59,933 nt of DNA from Ruminococcus sp. (GCA_017542125.1 JAFXXU010000057.1:1-59933), one strand, 5' to 3'. Counted from the first letter of the stretch, positions 50,524-59,726 are shown. Notes: generated by a model not told the origin, from the sequence alone. Numbers and translations are program-made.

Positions 50524-50974
50524 TTTTTGATGATAAAAACGCTCAAGTGCAGGTATACAGTGGTTCTGAAATGTAAAGCTAAACGCCTTTCTAAAACGAT
50601 ATTAGCTAACATATTATGGTAATTCTGACATAAAGCGGTATATTGCAAAGATGTGAACAAAACGTCAAAAATGGGTACTGTAAAGGTTGCGGCCTTTCAA
50701 AAACGGTTCAATACAGAAATTTGGACGCATTTTGAGATGAAATCGAACCAAGATATTGCTAAAAATGGTAAATAATTACAGGAAAATTGGCTGTGAAAAA
50801 TTTTGGACAGCTAAAAAGTTACATCACGGTTAAGCCTGTAACCTCATTTTAATAAATTGTACCGAATTTTGGACAGAGGCTAATATATACCGCATTTGTG
50901 CACATTTAACAAACGCCTATTCTGCGCACTTTGAGACGTTAAAGCAGGTCAGCGTAAACGTGAGATACTGTTTC
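50524..50974. other. Non-coding AT-rich stretch with three GTAC-type motifs
   Basis: No credible gene. Motif copies: 50711-50726 (ATAC-AGAAATTT-GGAC), 50793-50808 (GTGA-AAAATTTT-GGAC) and 50859-50874 (GTAC-CGAATTTT-GGAC, perfect). AATTTTGGAC occurs repeatedly. It separates thiI from the pncC-sortase operon and may hold its control region. Confidence 0.55.
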
Positions 50975-51046
50975 GGGGGCTTTTCGGGGTAATACAAGAA
51001 TATTCATAAATATATGGATATTACCCTGCCAAAAGCCCCCTTTTTT
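50975..51046 (+). terminator. Large hairpin with T run ahead of pncC
   Basis: GGGGGCTTTT pairs with AAAAGCCCCC and GGTAATA with TATTACC inside it; TTTTTT follows. Either terminator of thiI or an attenuator in the pncC leader. Confidence 0.8.
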
Positions 51047-51098
51047 AGTTCAAAGATACTTTGATATTCGCATTTTGTTCAAAATTCAGGAGGATTAT

Positions 51099-51677
51099 AT
51101 GTGCAATGTGAAAAATTCTGACGGGCTCGGCTCGTTCAAATTTGCCAAAGATAACAAAGTGGTTACAAAAAGGCTTGACATTGTTACAAGTCGTGTTGTA
51201 AAATATATGATAGCTAAATGCATAAGCCTCTCTGCGGCCGAAAGCTGCACCGGCGGACTGATAAGCCAGAGCGTCACAAGCGTTCCCGGCGCGTCGGCCG
51301 TCTATCACGGAGGCGTGTGCAGCTACACCGAGGACGTCAAGCGGGAAGTGCTGGGCGTCAGCGGGGAGACACTGAGGAAATTCAGTGTATATTCCCCGGA
51401 GGTGGCCAGCGAGATGAGCGCAGGAGTCATGAAGCTCATGCGAACCGACGCAGCCATCGGTGTGACGGGTATCGCGGGGCCTGCGGGCGGAAGCGATGAG
51501 AAGCCCGTCGGTACAGTCTTTGTTTCGGTAAGATATAAAGACCGCGAGTGCGTCAGGGATCTGGCGCTGTATAAAGAATATGAACAATTGGACAGAGAAA
51601 GCATTCGTATCCTGTCGGCGGCATATGCTCTGGAGATGCTGGAGCAGCTGATCAAGAACGAAAGCGAGGTATGCTGA
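51099..51677 (+). CDS. pncC: CinA C-terminal domain protein (nicotinamide-nucleotide amidase)
   Basis: A 192-residue single-domain CinA/PncC protein: SLSAAESCTGGLISQSVTSV, VYHGGVCSYTEDVKREVLGV and IGVTGIAGPAGGSDEKPVGT are the conserved blocks. PncC deamidates NMN in NAD recycling. About 30 extra residues precede the domain. The start ATG 51099 follows CAGGAGGATTAT. It overlaps the sortase start by one base. Confidence 0.92.
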   Translation: MCNVKNSDGLGSFKFAKDNKVVTKRLDIVTSRVVKYMIAKCISLSAAESCTGGLISQSVTSVPGASAVYHGGVCSYTEDVKREVLGVSGETLRKFSVYSPEVASEMSAGVMKLMRTDAAIGVTGIAGPAGGSDEKPVGTVFVSVRYKDRECVRDLALYKEYEQLDRESIRILSAAYALEMLEQLIKNESEVC

Positions 51678-52801
51678 TGTCTATGGCTAATGAAGTAAAA
51701 AATCTGTCCGAGCAGGACAATACCAACTTTTTCATAAGATTCATAAAATACTTCGTTCCGTGGAAGGGCGACGGCAGCTCGGAGATCATAAGAAAGATAG
51801 TTTTCGTATTCTCCATAGTGCTGTTCGTGATGTCGCTCAATGAGCTGACGGATTTCCTCAAAACGGATCAGGCTGAGCTGAACTACGCTCAGAGCATTGC
51901 GAAGTATGAGCCCGATTGGGACGATGATCTGAACCTTGACTCCGTCGGTCAGGACGTTAAGCCGAATGAAGATAACAGCTCGGCGGGTCCCGGTGAGAAG
52001 CCGGCCTCCCAGGAGGATGAGACCAAGGAGAGGGTAGTCCAGAACTGGGCCAAGGATCTTATCAAGCGTAACAGTGACGTTGTCGGGTGGATCAAGATCC
52101 CCGGCTTCTGCAACGACAACGGCGATGAATACATCAACTTCCCCGTGCTCCAGAAGGCATATGAGGGAAGCGTCGATGAAGCGAACAATTACTACCTTAC
52201 CCGCAACATCGACAAGAACTACTACGAGTCGGGCAGCATCTTTGCTGACTGCCTCGTCCCCATCGACGAAAACGGTCAGCCCGATAACATAGTTATCTAC
52301 GGGCATCATATGAGAAGGCTCGGGACCTCCTTCACCCACCTTGCCGAGTACAAGAGCGGCGTGGATATCCTGAGGAAATACCCGATGATCCAGTTCCAGA
52401 CCGTTTACGAGAATAATCAGAAATACGTTATCATCGGCTGCTTCGTAGCCGCTGCGGATGATTCCCAGGACGATATCGCTATCTTTGATTATTGGAGATA
52501 CAGAAACTTCGACGATGACAAGTATTCGTTCGACAAGTGGATCGACAATGTGAGGAAGCAAAGCTGGTATTCCTGCGATGTCGAGTGTACCGCCGAGGAC
52601 GACTACATCACTCTCTCGACCTGCTCCAATGAGGTCAGCTCCATGAGATGGGTCATCGTTGCCAAGAAGCTCACCGCCAAGGACAACCTCGACCTGATCG
52701 TGGAGTCCTACAAGGAAAGACCCGATTCCGAGATATACTTCCCCAAGGTTTGGAGAAACGTCTGGGGCAACAACAAGAAGTACCTCGGCTGGTCCTACTG
52801 A
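51677..52801 (+). CDS. srtB: Class B sortase
   Basis: A 374-residue transpeptidase. N-terminal membrane anchor (IVFVFSIVLFVMSLNELTDF), an acidic linker and the sortase fold with His in VIYGHHMRRLGTSF, Cys in ITLSTCSNEVSSMRW and the Arg just after. It joins surface proteins to peptidoglycan or to each other. The start ATG 51677 is six bases after GAGGT. It is followed by two secreted wall-acting proteins, with no sorting-signal substrate next to it. Confidence 0.93.
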   Translation: MSMANEVKNLSEQDNTNFFIRFIKYFVPWKGDGSSEIIRKIVFVFSIVLFVMSLNELTDFLKTDQAELNYAQSIAKYEPDWDDDLNLDSVGQDVKPNEDNSSAGPGEKPASQEDETKERVVQNWAKDLIKRNSDVVGWIKIPGFCNDNGDEYINFPVLQKAYEGSVDEANNYYLTRNIDKNYYESGSIFADCLVPIDENGQPDNIVIYGHHMRRLGTSFTHLAEYKSGVDILRKYPMIQFQTVYENNQKYVIIGCFVAAADDSQDDIAIFDYWRYRNFDDDKYSFDKWIDNVRKQSWYSCDVECTAEDDYITLSTCSNEVSSMRWVIVAKKLTAKDNLDLIVESYKERPDSEIYFPKVWRNVWGNNKKYLGWSY

Positions 52802-52863
52802 TCCGCGGCGGGCGGAGATTTGCAGCCGGCTTTTCAGGCTGCGGAAAGGTCACGTGATCCCTG

Positions 52864-54024
52864 ATGAAACAGAGCAGATCCGAACAAAGCGATAAACAGG
52901 GCATCAGATATTCTGCCGCAAAGGCAGCTATCGCCCTCTGCGCCGCGGTAGTAGTTATCGCGGGATGCACCTTCGCCGTATACGGAAGCAGTGCAATAGG
53001 CACAAATGAGGCTGTCAAGGCCGCTGATATAGCCTTCAAGGCTGAAAGCGTGACAGTCACCGGCGACGTATCCGAGGAAGTGCCGGAGGCAGCAGAAGAG
53101 CCCGAAGTTACCGAAGCGTTCACGCTCGTTGATATGAAGAAGGCTGAGGTCGGAGCTTATGCAGAGGGCTATTCCTCTGCAGAGGCTGACAAGGCAACAT
53201 CCACTACGACTACCACCTCCGCCGCAGCTACCACCACAGCTCCCGAGACGACAACTGCACCCAAGACCACTACCTCAAAGGCCACGACTACCAGAAAGTC
53301 CGTTACCGAGGAGGCAGAGAAGATCGAGATGGAGCAGCCCGCCGAGAAGCTTGAGGAGGTAAAGTTCAATCAGTTCTCAGCTGCCAAGACTATGTATGTT
53401 GTTTCCTCCGTAAACTTCCGCAAGGGGCCGTCGATGAACGACACCATTATGGAGGTGCTGGACAGGAACAAGGAGGTCAAGGTCACTGCTCTCAGCGCAG
53501 ACGGTCAGTGGTACGCCGCCCAGGCGGACGGTCTCACCGGCTATATAATGGCCAAGTACCTCTCGGAGAACAAGATCACCACTACCACGACCACCACAGC
53601 TGCCCGTCAGCCCGATATCTCGGGAACGGGAAGCGTGATAAGCTATAACGCCGTCGATTTCGAGATGATGACCTATGTGGTACAGAGCGAGGTCGGCAAC
53701 TGCGACGAGAAGAGCAAGCTCGCCGTCTGCAACGTTATGATCAACCGCGTAAAGTCCAACGAGTTCCCCAACACCCTTGCTGAGGTGCTCACTCAGAAGG
53801 GACAGTTCACCGCGGTATCCCACTACTACAACAAGACGAACCCGCCCAATCAGAATACTATCGACTGCTGCCTGAGAGCCCTTAACGGCGAGGGTGCGTG
53901 GATAGTGAACGGTGCGACGTTCTACTATACGCCCAAGTATTCGAGCGCCAAGGCTGCGGCTTGGTTTGAGAGCCTTTGCCTTTGTGCCTCCTTCGACGGG
54001 CAGAGATTTTTCAAGAACTGGTAA
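52864..54024 (+). CDS. SH3-domain cell-wall hydrolase (SleB/CwlJ type)
   Basis: A 386-residue secreted protein: signal/anchor (AAIALCAAVVVIAGCTFAVY), Thr-rich linker (~residues 110-150), SH3b domain (MYVVSSVNFRKGPSMNDTIM ... GLTGYIMAKYLS), a second Thr run and a C-terminal Hydrolase_2 domain (VQSEVGNCDEKSKLAVCNVM; GQFTAVSHYYNKTNPP; catalytic Glu in QSEVG). SleB/CwlJ enzymes cut peptidoglycan or spore cortex as lytic transglycosylases. Here the Thr-rich linkers suggest work in the vegetative wall. Confidence 0.88.
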   Translation: MKQSRSEQSDKQGIRYSAAKAAIALCAAVVVIAGCTFAVYGSSAIGTNEAVKAADIAFKAESVTVTGDVSEEVPEAAEEPEVTEAFTLVDMKKAEVGAYAEGYSSAEADKATSTTTTTSAAATTTAPETTTAPKTTTSKATTTRKSVTEEAEKIEMEQPAEKLEEVKFNQFSAAKTMYVVSSVNFRKGPSMNDTIMEVLDRNKEVKVTALSADGQWYAAQADGLTGYIMAKYLSENKITTTTTTTAARQPDISGTGSVISYNAVDFEMMTYVVQSEVGNCDEKSKLAVCNVMINRVKSNEFPNTLAEVLTQKGQFTAVSHYYNKTNPPNQNTIDCCLRALNGEGAWIVNGATFYYTPKYSSAKAAAWFESLCLCASFDGQRFFKNW

Positions 54025-54100
54025 GCTTACCCAATGACATACGAGCGTTCCCCTCAAAAGGAACGAACAGACGCGGCTATGCCGCCAGAAGGGATGGATT

Positions 54101-55645
54101 ATGGAACCACTGCGAAGGACCGCACTCGCTAAGAGATCAACAGCCGCTGCAGGTATCGCTGCCGCACTGCTGGTCGGAGCGCTTTTCCCTGCCGTGAGCA
54201 GAGGAACAGCCGAAGCGGGTGTAACAACAAAGGCTGCCTCGGGCGCTGTTTCGGCTTCCGCCGAGATGGATGACAACGAGATGGTCGAGTATATCGAGTA
54301 TCGCAAGGCGGGTATCGACGAGTATTCACTCGCCGCCGTTACCTCCGTACCCGAAGCTGAGCCCTCCGAGGAAGTAAAGCCCGAGGAGACGGAAGTCAAG
54401 GAGGAGGGTGAGAAGATCTCACTCAGCGATATTCAGGGCGACAGCGCAGAGCCCTACGTTTACAGAGCCGATTTTGCCATCGAGCTCCCTGCCGACGGCA
54501 CCAAGGTCTACGATCCTCAGCCCGAGAAGCTGAACTACACCAAGACACGCTCCATCGCTAAGGAGTACTACACCGTCAACGACCTGATCACCGGCAGAAA
54601 GATCACCATGAACGCATACGATCTGGTGTGCGGTATGGTGTATAACGAGATCGGCGCCAACTGGAACGTTGAGGCTATCAAGGCTCAGGCAGTAGCTGCC
54701 TACTCTCACCTGAGATTCAACGACGCTATGGGCTTTGTACCCACCGTCGCCGTAAAGACGGGTTATCCCGCAAAGATCAAGAACTGCGTATCTGCGGTTG
54801 AGGGTCAGTGCGTATACTACAACGGCGGTATCGCCAACACCGTATATGCAGCCTCCACAGCAGGCTACAGCTGCGACAGCGCCAAGGTATTCGGCGTAAG
54901 CTATGCTTATCTGAAGCCCGTTGTTGGCGCCTACGACTCCCAGGATCCCAACTACGGCACCACTACCAAATTCACCGAGTCCTTCATCCGCAAGAAGCTG
55001 GAGGCAAGACTGGGCTTCAAGCTCTCGAACGATGTGAAGAACTGGTTCAAGGTGGCTTCCGTATTCAGCGGAAAGTACGTTGACACTCTGGTCATCGACG
55101 GCGGCAAGGCCAAGATGTCGGGTCAGGCTGCAAGAACGCTGTTCGGGCTCAAGTCCGCAGCCTTCGAGATCAGCTACAGCAACGGCTTTTTCACCTTCAA
55201 GACCTACGGCTACGGCCACGGCGTGGGTATGTCCCAGTGGGGCATGAAGCTCTATGCAGACCACGGCTATTCCTATGACCAGATCCTCAGGCATTATTAT
55301 GTGAATACCGCCATCAAGGTATCCGATGCCAGCGTTAAGGCTCTCAAGAGGGGCAATATGAGCGATGCAGAGCTCCAGAAGCTCATCAAGGAGTCCACAG
55401 TTGCGGCTCCCGAGAGCTCCGGTGCTAACCCTGTCAACGACATAACTGTGGATAAGGACGCCGTCAAGAAGGCAGAGGCTGCCGAGAAGGCCGCTGAGGC
55501 CTCTCAGACGAGCGCTGCGGAGACACCCGCACAATCCACGCAGGAATCTGCTCCCGCGTCTGAGAACGGCTCACAGAGCGTCTCAGAGGGTACAGAGGCT
55601 CAGACTCCCACCGAGGAGGAGCCGGCTGAGGAGCCTGCCGCATAA
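54101..55645 (+). CDS. SpoIID/LytB-domain secreted protein
   Basis: A 514-residue protein: signal anchor, acidic linker, SpoIID domain (~residues 165-410: YDLVCGMVYNEIGANWNVEA, IKAQAVAAYSHLRF, YGYGHGVGMSQWGMKLYADH) and an Ala/Glu/Ser-rich tail. SpoIID is a lytic transglycosylase acting on stem-peptide-free glycan in engulfment; LytB relatives enhance amidases. The conserved Glu (YNEIGANW) is present. The start ATG follows GAAGGGATGGATT. It lies 76 bp after the SleB-like gene. Confidence 0.88.
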   Translation: MEPLRRTALAKRSTAAAGIAAALLVGALFPAVSRGTAEAGVTTKAASGAVSASAEMDDNEMVEYIEYRKAGIDEYSLAAVTSVPEAEPSEEVKPEETEVKEEGEKISLSDIQGDSAEPYVYRADFAIELPADGTKVYDPQPEKLNYTKTRSIAKEYYTVNDLITGRKITMNAYDLVCGMVYNEIGANWNVEAIKAQAVAAYSHLRFNDAMGFVPTVAVKTGYPAKIKNCVSAVEGQCVYYNGGIANTVYAASTAGYSCDSAKVFGVSYAYLKPVVGAYDSQDPNYGTTTKFTESFIRKKLEARLGFKLSNDVKNWFKVASVFSGKYVDTLVIDGGKAKMSGQAARTLFGLKSAAFEISYSNGFFTFKTYGYGHGVGMSQWGMKLYADHGYSYDQILRHYYVNTAIKVSDASVKALKRGNMSDAELQKLIKESTVAAPESSGANPVNDITVDKDAVKKAEAAEKAAEASQTSAAETPAQSTQESAPASENGSQSVSEGTEAQTPTEEEPAEEPAA

Positions 55646-55674
55646 AATTACCTATAATTGTAAATTTATAGCAG

Positions 55675-55715
55675 AAAAATGGTATTCCCGCACTGATCGG
55701 GGGGATATCATTTTT
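55675..55715 (+). terminator. Terminator of the wall-enzyme operon
   Basis: AAAAATGGTATTCCC pairs with GGGGATATCATTTTT. It follows the SpoIID-like gene by ~30 bp. Confidence 0.8.
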
Positions 55716-55821
55716 CGCATATCTCCGCGCCGGAAAACCGACGGGGAGACACTTGCATTTCCCGAGATGATCTCTCGGCTCCCGAATCGTCTAATATTTT
55801 TATGTTTGGAGGAATAAACAT

Positions 55822-56760
55822 ATGGGAATTTTCGACAAGAACCCCAACGACCGCAGAGGTGATATCGCCAGAGTCAACAAGAACATCAATGTTGACCTGG
55901 AGGAGATCAACCGCAAGTACACCGAGATAGGCAGGATCGTAAAGCTGCGCTGTCTCGACCAGGTGACAAATGAGGACGTCAGAAGGCTCGCCGGCGAGAT
56001 CGACGTTCTGCTTGCCGACCTCAAGCGGCTCAATGAGGAGCTCAACGTCATCAACGGGATCAAGATCTGCCCCAACTGCAACGGCAAGATCGACATAAAC
56101 GTGGCATTCTGCCCCAACTGCGGCACCAAGCAGCCCGTAGGCGGACAGGCAGCCGTTCCGGCAGCAGCACCCGTTCAGCCGGCTGCGCCCGTGCAGCCTG
56201 TATATCAGCAGCCTGCTCCTGCTCCGGCTCCCATACCTGCACCCCCGGCTAATGCGCCGATACCTGCTCCCATGCCTGCACCTCCGGCTAATGCGCCGAT
56301 ACCCGCTCCGATGCCCGTACCTCCGGTAAATGCACCGATACCTGCTCCTGTTGCTGAGCCTGTTCCTGCTCCCGAGGCCGTTGCCGAGGCAGCAGAGGAT
56401 ATAGCCGCAGCCGAGGAGAAGGAAGCTGACGAGATCATCGCTATGGCTGAGAAGGCCGAGGAAGCTGTTGAGGAGAAAGTCGAGGAGAAGGCAGCCGAGA
56501 TCGAGGAGAAGGCAGAGGCCGCTCCCGAGCCCGCTGCACCTGTAGTTCCCAAGCCTGTTGAGGTGAAGCCCTTCGAGATGCCCAAGCCTCCCGTACAGAC
56601 TCCTCCCGCTCCTGCACCGATCCCCGCACCTGCTCCTGCTCCGGCACCTGCTCCCGCAGCTGCACCGGTCGGCAACCAGGGATTTGTATTCTGCACACAG
56701 TGCGGCAGCAAGGAGCCCGCAGGCACACGCTTCTGCTCGCAGTGCGGCAACCCGATGTGA
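55822..56760 (+). CDS. Double zinc-ribbon protein with Pro/Ala-rich linker
   Basis: A 312-residue soluble protein. Helical N-domain (~1-80), zinc ribbon 1 (CPNCNGKIDINVAFCPNCG), a long Pro/Ala linker with APIPAPMPAPPAN repeats, an acidic helix (EEAVEEKVEEKAAEIEEKAE), more Pro/Ala, and zinc ribbon 2 at the very end (CTQCGSKEPAGTRFCSQCG). Unknown function; probably a scaffold or regulator. The ribosome site is GGAGGAATAAACAT. Confidence 0.8.
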   Translation: MGIFDKNPNDRRGDIARVNKNINVDLEEINRKYTEIGRIVKLRCLDQVTNEDVRRLAGEIDVLLADLKRLNEELNVINGIKICPNCNGKIDINVAFCPNCGTKQPVGGQAAVPAAAPVQPAAPVQPVYQQPAPAPAPIPAPPANAPIPAPMPAPPANAPIPAPMPVPPVNAPIPAPVAEPVPAPEAVAEAAEDIAAAEEKEADEIIAMAEKAEEAVEEKVEEKAAEIEEKAEAAPEPAAPVVPKPVEVKPFEMPKPPVQTPPAPAPIPAPAPAPAPAPAAAPVGNQGFVFCTQCGSKEPAGTRFCSQCGNPM

Positions 56761-56794
56761 TATTCGGAGCCTTATTTGAATCAAAAGAGTCTTT

Positions 56795-56825
56795 AAAAGG
56801 GACGGCTTTGGCTGTCCCTTTTTTA
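56795..56825 (+). terminator. Terminator before maf
   Basis: AAAAGGGAC pairs with GTCCCTTTT; the T run ends 14 bp ahead of the maf start, so maf probably has little read-in. Confidence 0.8.
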
Positions 56826-56839
56826 ATGAGGTGTTGTAA

Positions 56840-57439
56840 ATGATTTTCGCTTTACAGGATATGCTCCGGGGCCGGAAGGTGGTGCTTGCCTCAAAGTCGC
56901 CGAGGCGCAGGGAGCTGCTCAGGCTGCTGTTTGATGAGTTTGAGATAGTCCCCGCAGAGGGAGAGGAGATAATCCCCGAGGGGACGCCTGCCGAGGATGC
57001 CTCGCGCTTGCTGGCGGAGCAGAAGTGCAGAGCCGTAGCGGAGAAATACCCCGATGCACTGGTCATAGGCTGCGATACCACCGTGATTTCGGACGGAGAG
57101 ATACTCGGCAAGCCTGTTGACAAGGCTGATGCCTTGCGGATGATATCAGTTCTTTCGGGGAACAGGCACAAGGTCATAAGTGGCGCGGCGATATGTATAG
57201 GTGGCAGACTTGACAGCTTTAGCGTGGAAACTGTCGTTAAGTTCAGAAGCTTGTCGGAAGATGAGATAGAGGCGTATGTTGCCACGGGAGAGCCTATGGA
57301 CAAGGCGGGAGCTTACGGGATACAGGAGAAGGGCTGTCTGCTGGTGGAGGGGATCGAGGGTGATTTCTTCAACGTGGTAGGTCTGCCGGTGACGGAGCTT
57401 GCGCTGCACATTGAGAAGCTGCTGGGGGGTGAGGGGTAA
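56840..57439 (+). CDS. maf: Maf-family nucleotide pyrophosphatase
   Basis: A 199-residue protein with the family motifs LASKSPRRRELLRLL, VIGCDTTVISDGEILGKP and KAGAYGIQEKGCLLVEGIEG. Maf proteins hydrolyse non-canonical or pyrimidine nucleoside triphosphates; YhdE-type members prefer dTTP/UTP. Start ATG follows GAGGTGTTGTAA. It overlaps the next small gene by one base. Confidence 0.94.
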   Translation: MIFALQDMLRGRKVVLASKSPRRRELLRLLFDEFEIVPAEGEEIIPEGTPAEDASRLLAEQKCRAVAEKYPDALVIGCDTTVISDGEILGKPVDKADALRMISVLSGNRHKVISGAAICIGGRLDSFSVETVVKFRSLSEDEIEAYVATGEPMDKAGAYGIQEKGCLLVEGIEGDFFNVVGLPVTELALHIEKLLGGEG

Positions 57440-57747
57440 TGCTGTTCGGGAAGAAGAAGCCGAAGGGCACGCCCCGCGCCGAGCTGGAGGCTCTCCACGG
57501 CAAGAGGCTTTCGTATGCGGTGGAGCGCAGCGGGGGCGAGGAGCTTGTGCTTGGGCGTAACGGGGGTATCTCGGTGAGCGGGGACGAGCTGGTGCTGGTC
57601 TGTGACGGTCACGAGATATTCAGGTGCAGTCTGGAGGGCTGCATAGCGGCGGAGCTTATGAGCCGGAACGGAGTAGACATCAAGGGAGATGACCCGGAGG
57701 GGAAGAGAAGGCATATAGTTGCGTATTACTCGAATTTGAGGCAATAG
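57439..57747 (+). CDS. Small protein of unknown function downstream of maf
   Basis: A 102-residue protein (KKKPKGTPRAELEALHGKRL; ISVSGDELVLVCDGHEIFRC), with predicted beta strands and no membrane segment. The start overlaps the maf stop (TAATG) and has GGGGTGAGGGG before it, so it is co-translated. No family is recognised. Confidence 0.7.
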   Translation: MLFGKKKPKGTPRAELEALHGKRLSYAVERSGGEELVLGRNGGISVSGDELVLVCDGHEIFRCSLEGCIAAELMSRNGVDIKGDDPEGKRRHIVAYYSNLRQ

Positions 57748-57794
57748 CGGCAGAAGCTAAACGTCAAGGCACCACGCCCGGATAACAGTGTTGA

Positions 57795-57984
57795 ACGGCA
57801 GGCATGGAGCACGCCCCGTTTCGGGGGCTTTCCGGTCGCCCCCGAACCCCTTCGGAAGGTTTGCTGCCGGACGGAAATCGCTTGCGAGTGCAGTCGAGGA
57901 GTATTGTTCGACGGGCGGTTTATGGGCTTTGTGCCTTGATCATTTCTTTGTTTGCACTTATTATTTTGTAAAGGAGCCTTTGCT
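57795..57984 (+). repeat. Repeat-derived leader of the two-component operon
   Basis: Contains one unit of the 84-bp repeat (TTTCGGGGGCTTTCCGGTCG, CCCCCGAACCCCTTCGG), the AAATCGCTTGCGAG module of blocks A/B and GGCTTTGTGCCTTGATC, shared with the cellobiose phosphorylase leader. AAAGGAG precedes the start codon at 57985. No clear -10/-35 pair was found. Confidence 0.75.
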
Positions 57985-58659
57985 ATGTTCAGTATCATGG
58001 TCGTTGAGGATGACGTCAATACAGCTCGCCTTACTGCCGATGTTCTCGAGGAGAACGGCTATTCCGTGCTCACTGCCCGGGACGGGGTCGAGGCGTTGGA
58101 GCTTATGGAGCAGAAACACGTCGATCTTATCGTGGCTGATATTATGATGCCCCGTATGGATGGCTTTGAACTGACCCGGCAGCTCCGCCTTGCCGACAGC
58201 AGTGTGCCTATTATCATGGTCACTGCCAAGGAGGCTATCGCTGACAAGAAACGCGGCTTTATCGAGGGCACCGACGACTATATGGTCAAGCCCGTGGATG
58301 AGGAGGAGCTCCTGCTCCGTATCGCAGCCCTGCTGCGGCGCTCACAGATCGCCAACGACCATAAGATCACCGTGGGCTCCACCGTGTTCGATTACGACAC
58401 CCTCTCCGTCACCGACCCCTCGGGACGCAGTGAGCTGCCCCTGAAGGAGTTCATGCTGGTCTACAAGCTGCTGTCCTATCCCGATAAGATATTTACCCGC
58501 CGCCAGCTTATCGACGAGATCTGGGATATGTCCTCTGAGTCGGATGAGAGGACGGTGGATGTCCACGTCAACCGCCTCCGTGAACGATTCAAGGACAATT
58601 CGGATTTCGAGATCGTCACCGTCCGGGGGCTGGGGTATAAAGGAGTGAAGCGCCTATGA
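57985..58659 (+). CDS. OmpR/PhoB-family response regulator
   Basis: A 224-residue protein: receiver domain (MVVEDDVNTARLTADVL; phospho-Asp in DLIVADIMMPRMDG; Lys in YMVKPVDEEELLLR) and a winged-helix output domain (FTRRQLIDEIWDMSSESDER, VDVHVNRLRERF). Partner of the histidine kinase that follows with ATGA overlap. The start is ATG 57985 behind AAAGGAG. The first half uses CTC/CGT/GTC codons more than neighbouring genes. Confidence 0.95.
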   Translation: MFSIMVVEDDVNTARLTADVLEENGYSVLTARDGVEALELMEQKHVDLIVADIMMPRMDGFELTRQLRLADSSVPIIMVTAKEAIADKKRGFIEGTDDYMVKPVDEEELLLRIAALLRRSQIANDHKITVGSTVFDYDTLSVTDPSGRSELPLKEFMLVYKLLSYPDKIFTRRQLIDEIWDMSSESDERTVDVHVNRLRERFKDNSDFEIVTVRGLGYKGVKRL

Positions 58660-59726
58660 TCAGAAGGAAACCCTCCGAAAGCACAAAGAGGATCATCGTT
58701 GAGAACTACGGCTCGGTGGTGCGGAACCTCTCGGCTTACGTTTTTCTGATCATCCTGCTGGCTTCGCTGCTGGCTCTGGGTATGCTCTATCTGCTGAGGC
58801 TTCTGGGATATTTCCCCTCCCGTGCCGAGGCGCCGCTGATCTATATGATAATCTTCATCATCACCAGCGCCATCATCGGGACGATCATAGCTTATATAGT
58901 CTCCAAGCGGATACTTACGCCCCTTGCAGAGCTTAAAGCGGCTATCAACGAGGTGGAGAAGGGGAACTTCGATGTAAGGGTTGACGGAGAGGGTACCCCG
59001 GACGTTTTCAAGGAGCTTATCGAGAATTTCAACAAGATGACCGCCGAGCTGGGCGGCATAGAGATGTTCCGCTCCGACTTCATCAACAGCTTCTCGCACG
59101 AGTTCAAGACGCCGATAGTCTCCATAGAGGGGTTTGCGAGGCGTCTGAAAAAGGACGACCTGCCGGAGGAAAAGAGGCGGGAGTACATCGACATCATCAT
59201 TTCAGAGTCCAAGAGGCTGACGGGGCTGGCCACCAATATACTGATGCTCAATAAGCTGGAAAATCAGCAATACATCAGCGACAGGGTGAGCTTTTCGGTA
59301 GACGAGCAGCTTCGCTCCTGCATACTGCTGCTTGAAAAGGAGTGGACGCGGAAGGGGATAGAGTTTGATATCGACCTTGAAGAGCTGGAACTGTTCACCA
59401 ATCAGGAGCTGCTCTCACAGGCGTGGCTGAACATCATCGGCAACTCGATCAAGTTCAGCGGTGAGGGCTCGACGATCACAGTAAAGGGGTACAAGAGAGA
59501 CAACCGGATCCGCATCAGCATAGCTGATGAAGGCGAGGGTATGGACGAAGAGACGATAAAGCACATATTTGAGAGATTCTATCAGGGTGACTCGGCGCAC
59601 GCTTCGGAGGGGAACGGCCTGGGACTGCCTTTAGTAAAGAGGATAATCGAGCTTTGCGGAGGAACGATAAGAGTAGAGTCGCAGAAGGGCAAGGGCACGG
59701 TATTTACGGTGTTCTTTAAGGTATAG
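58656..59726 (+). CDS. Membrane sensor histidine kinase
   Basis: A 356-residue kinase: two membrane helices (YVFLIILLASLLALGMLYLL; IYMIIFIITSAIIGTIIAYI) with only a ~15-residue outer loop, a HAMP domain, the phospho-His box (FSHEFKTPIVSIEGFARRLK), and a HATPase with N, G1 (DEGEGMDE), F (IFERFYQGD) and G2 (EGNGLGLPLVK) boxes. The tiny outer loop suggests an intramembrane or envelope-stress signal. Its TAG stop borrows its G from the first base of mobile element copy E. Confidence 0.95.
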   Translation: MIRRKPSESTKRIIVENYGSVVRNLSAYVFLIILLASLLALGMLYLLRLLGYFPSRAEAPLIYMIIFIITSAIIGTIIAYIVSKRILTPLAELKAAINEVEKGNFDVRVDGEGTPDVFKELIENFNKMTAELGGIEMFRSDFINSFSHEFKTPIVSIEGFARRLKKDDLPEEKRREYIDIIISESKRLTGLATNILMLNKLENQQYISDRVSFSVDEQLRSCILLLEKEWTRKGIEFDIDLEELELFTNQELLSQAWLNIIGNSIKFSGEGSTITVKGYKRDNRIRISIADEGEGMDEETIKHIFERFYQGDSAHASEGNGLGLPLVKRIIELCGGTIRVESQKGKGTVFTVFFKV

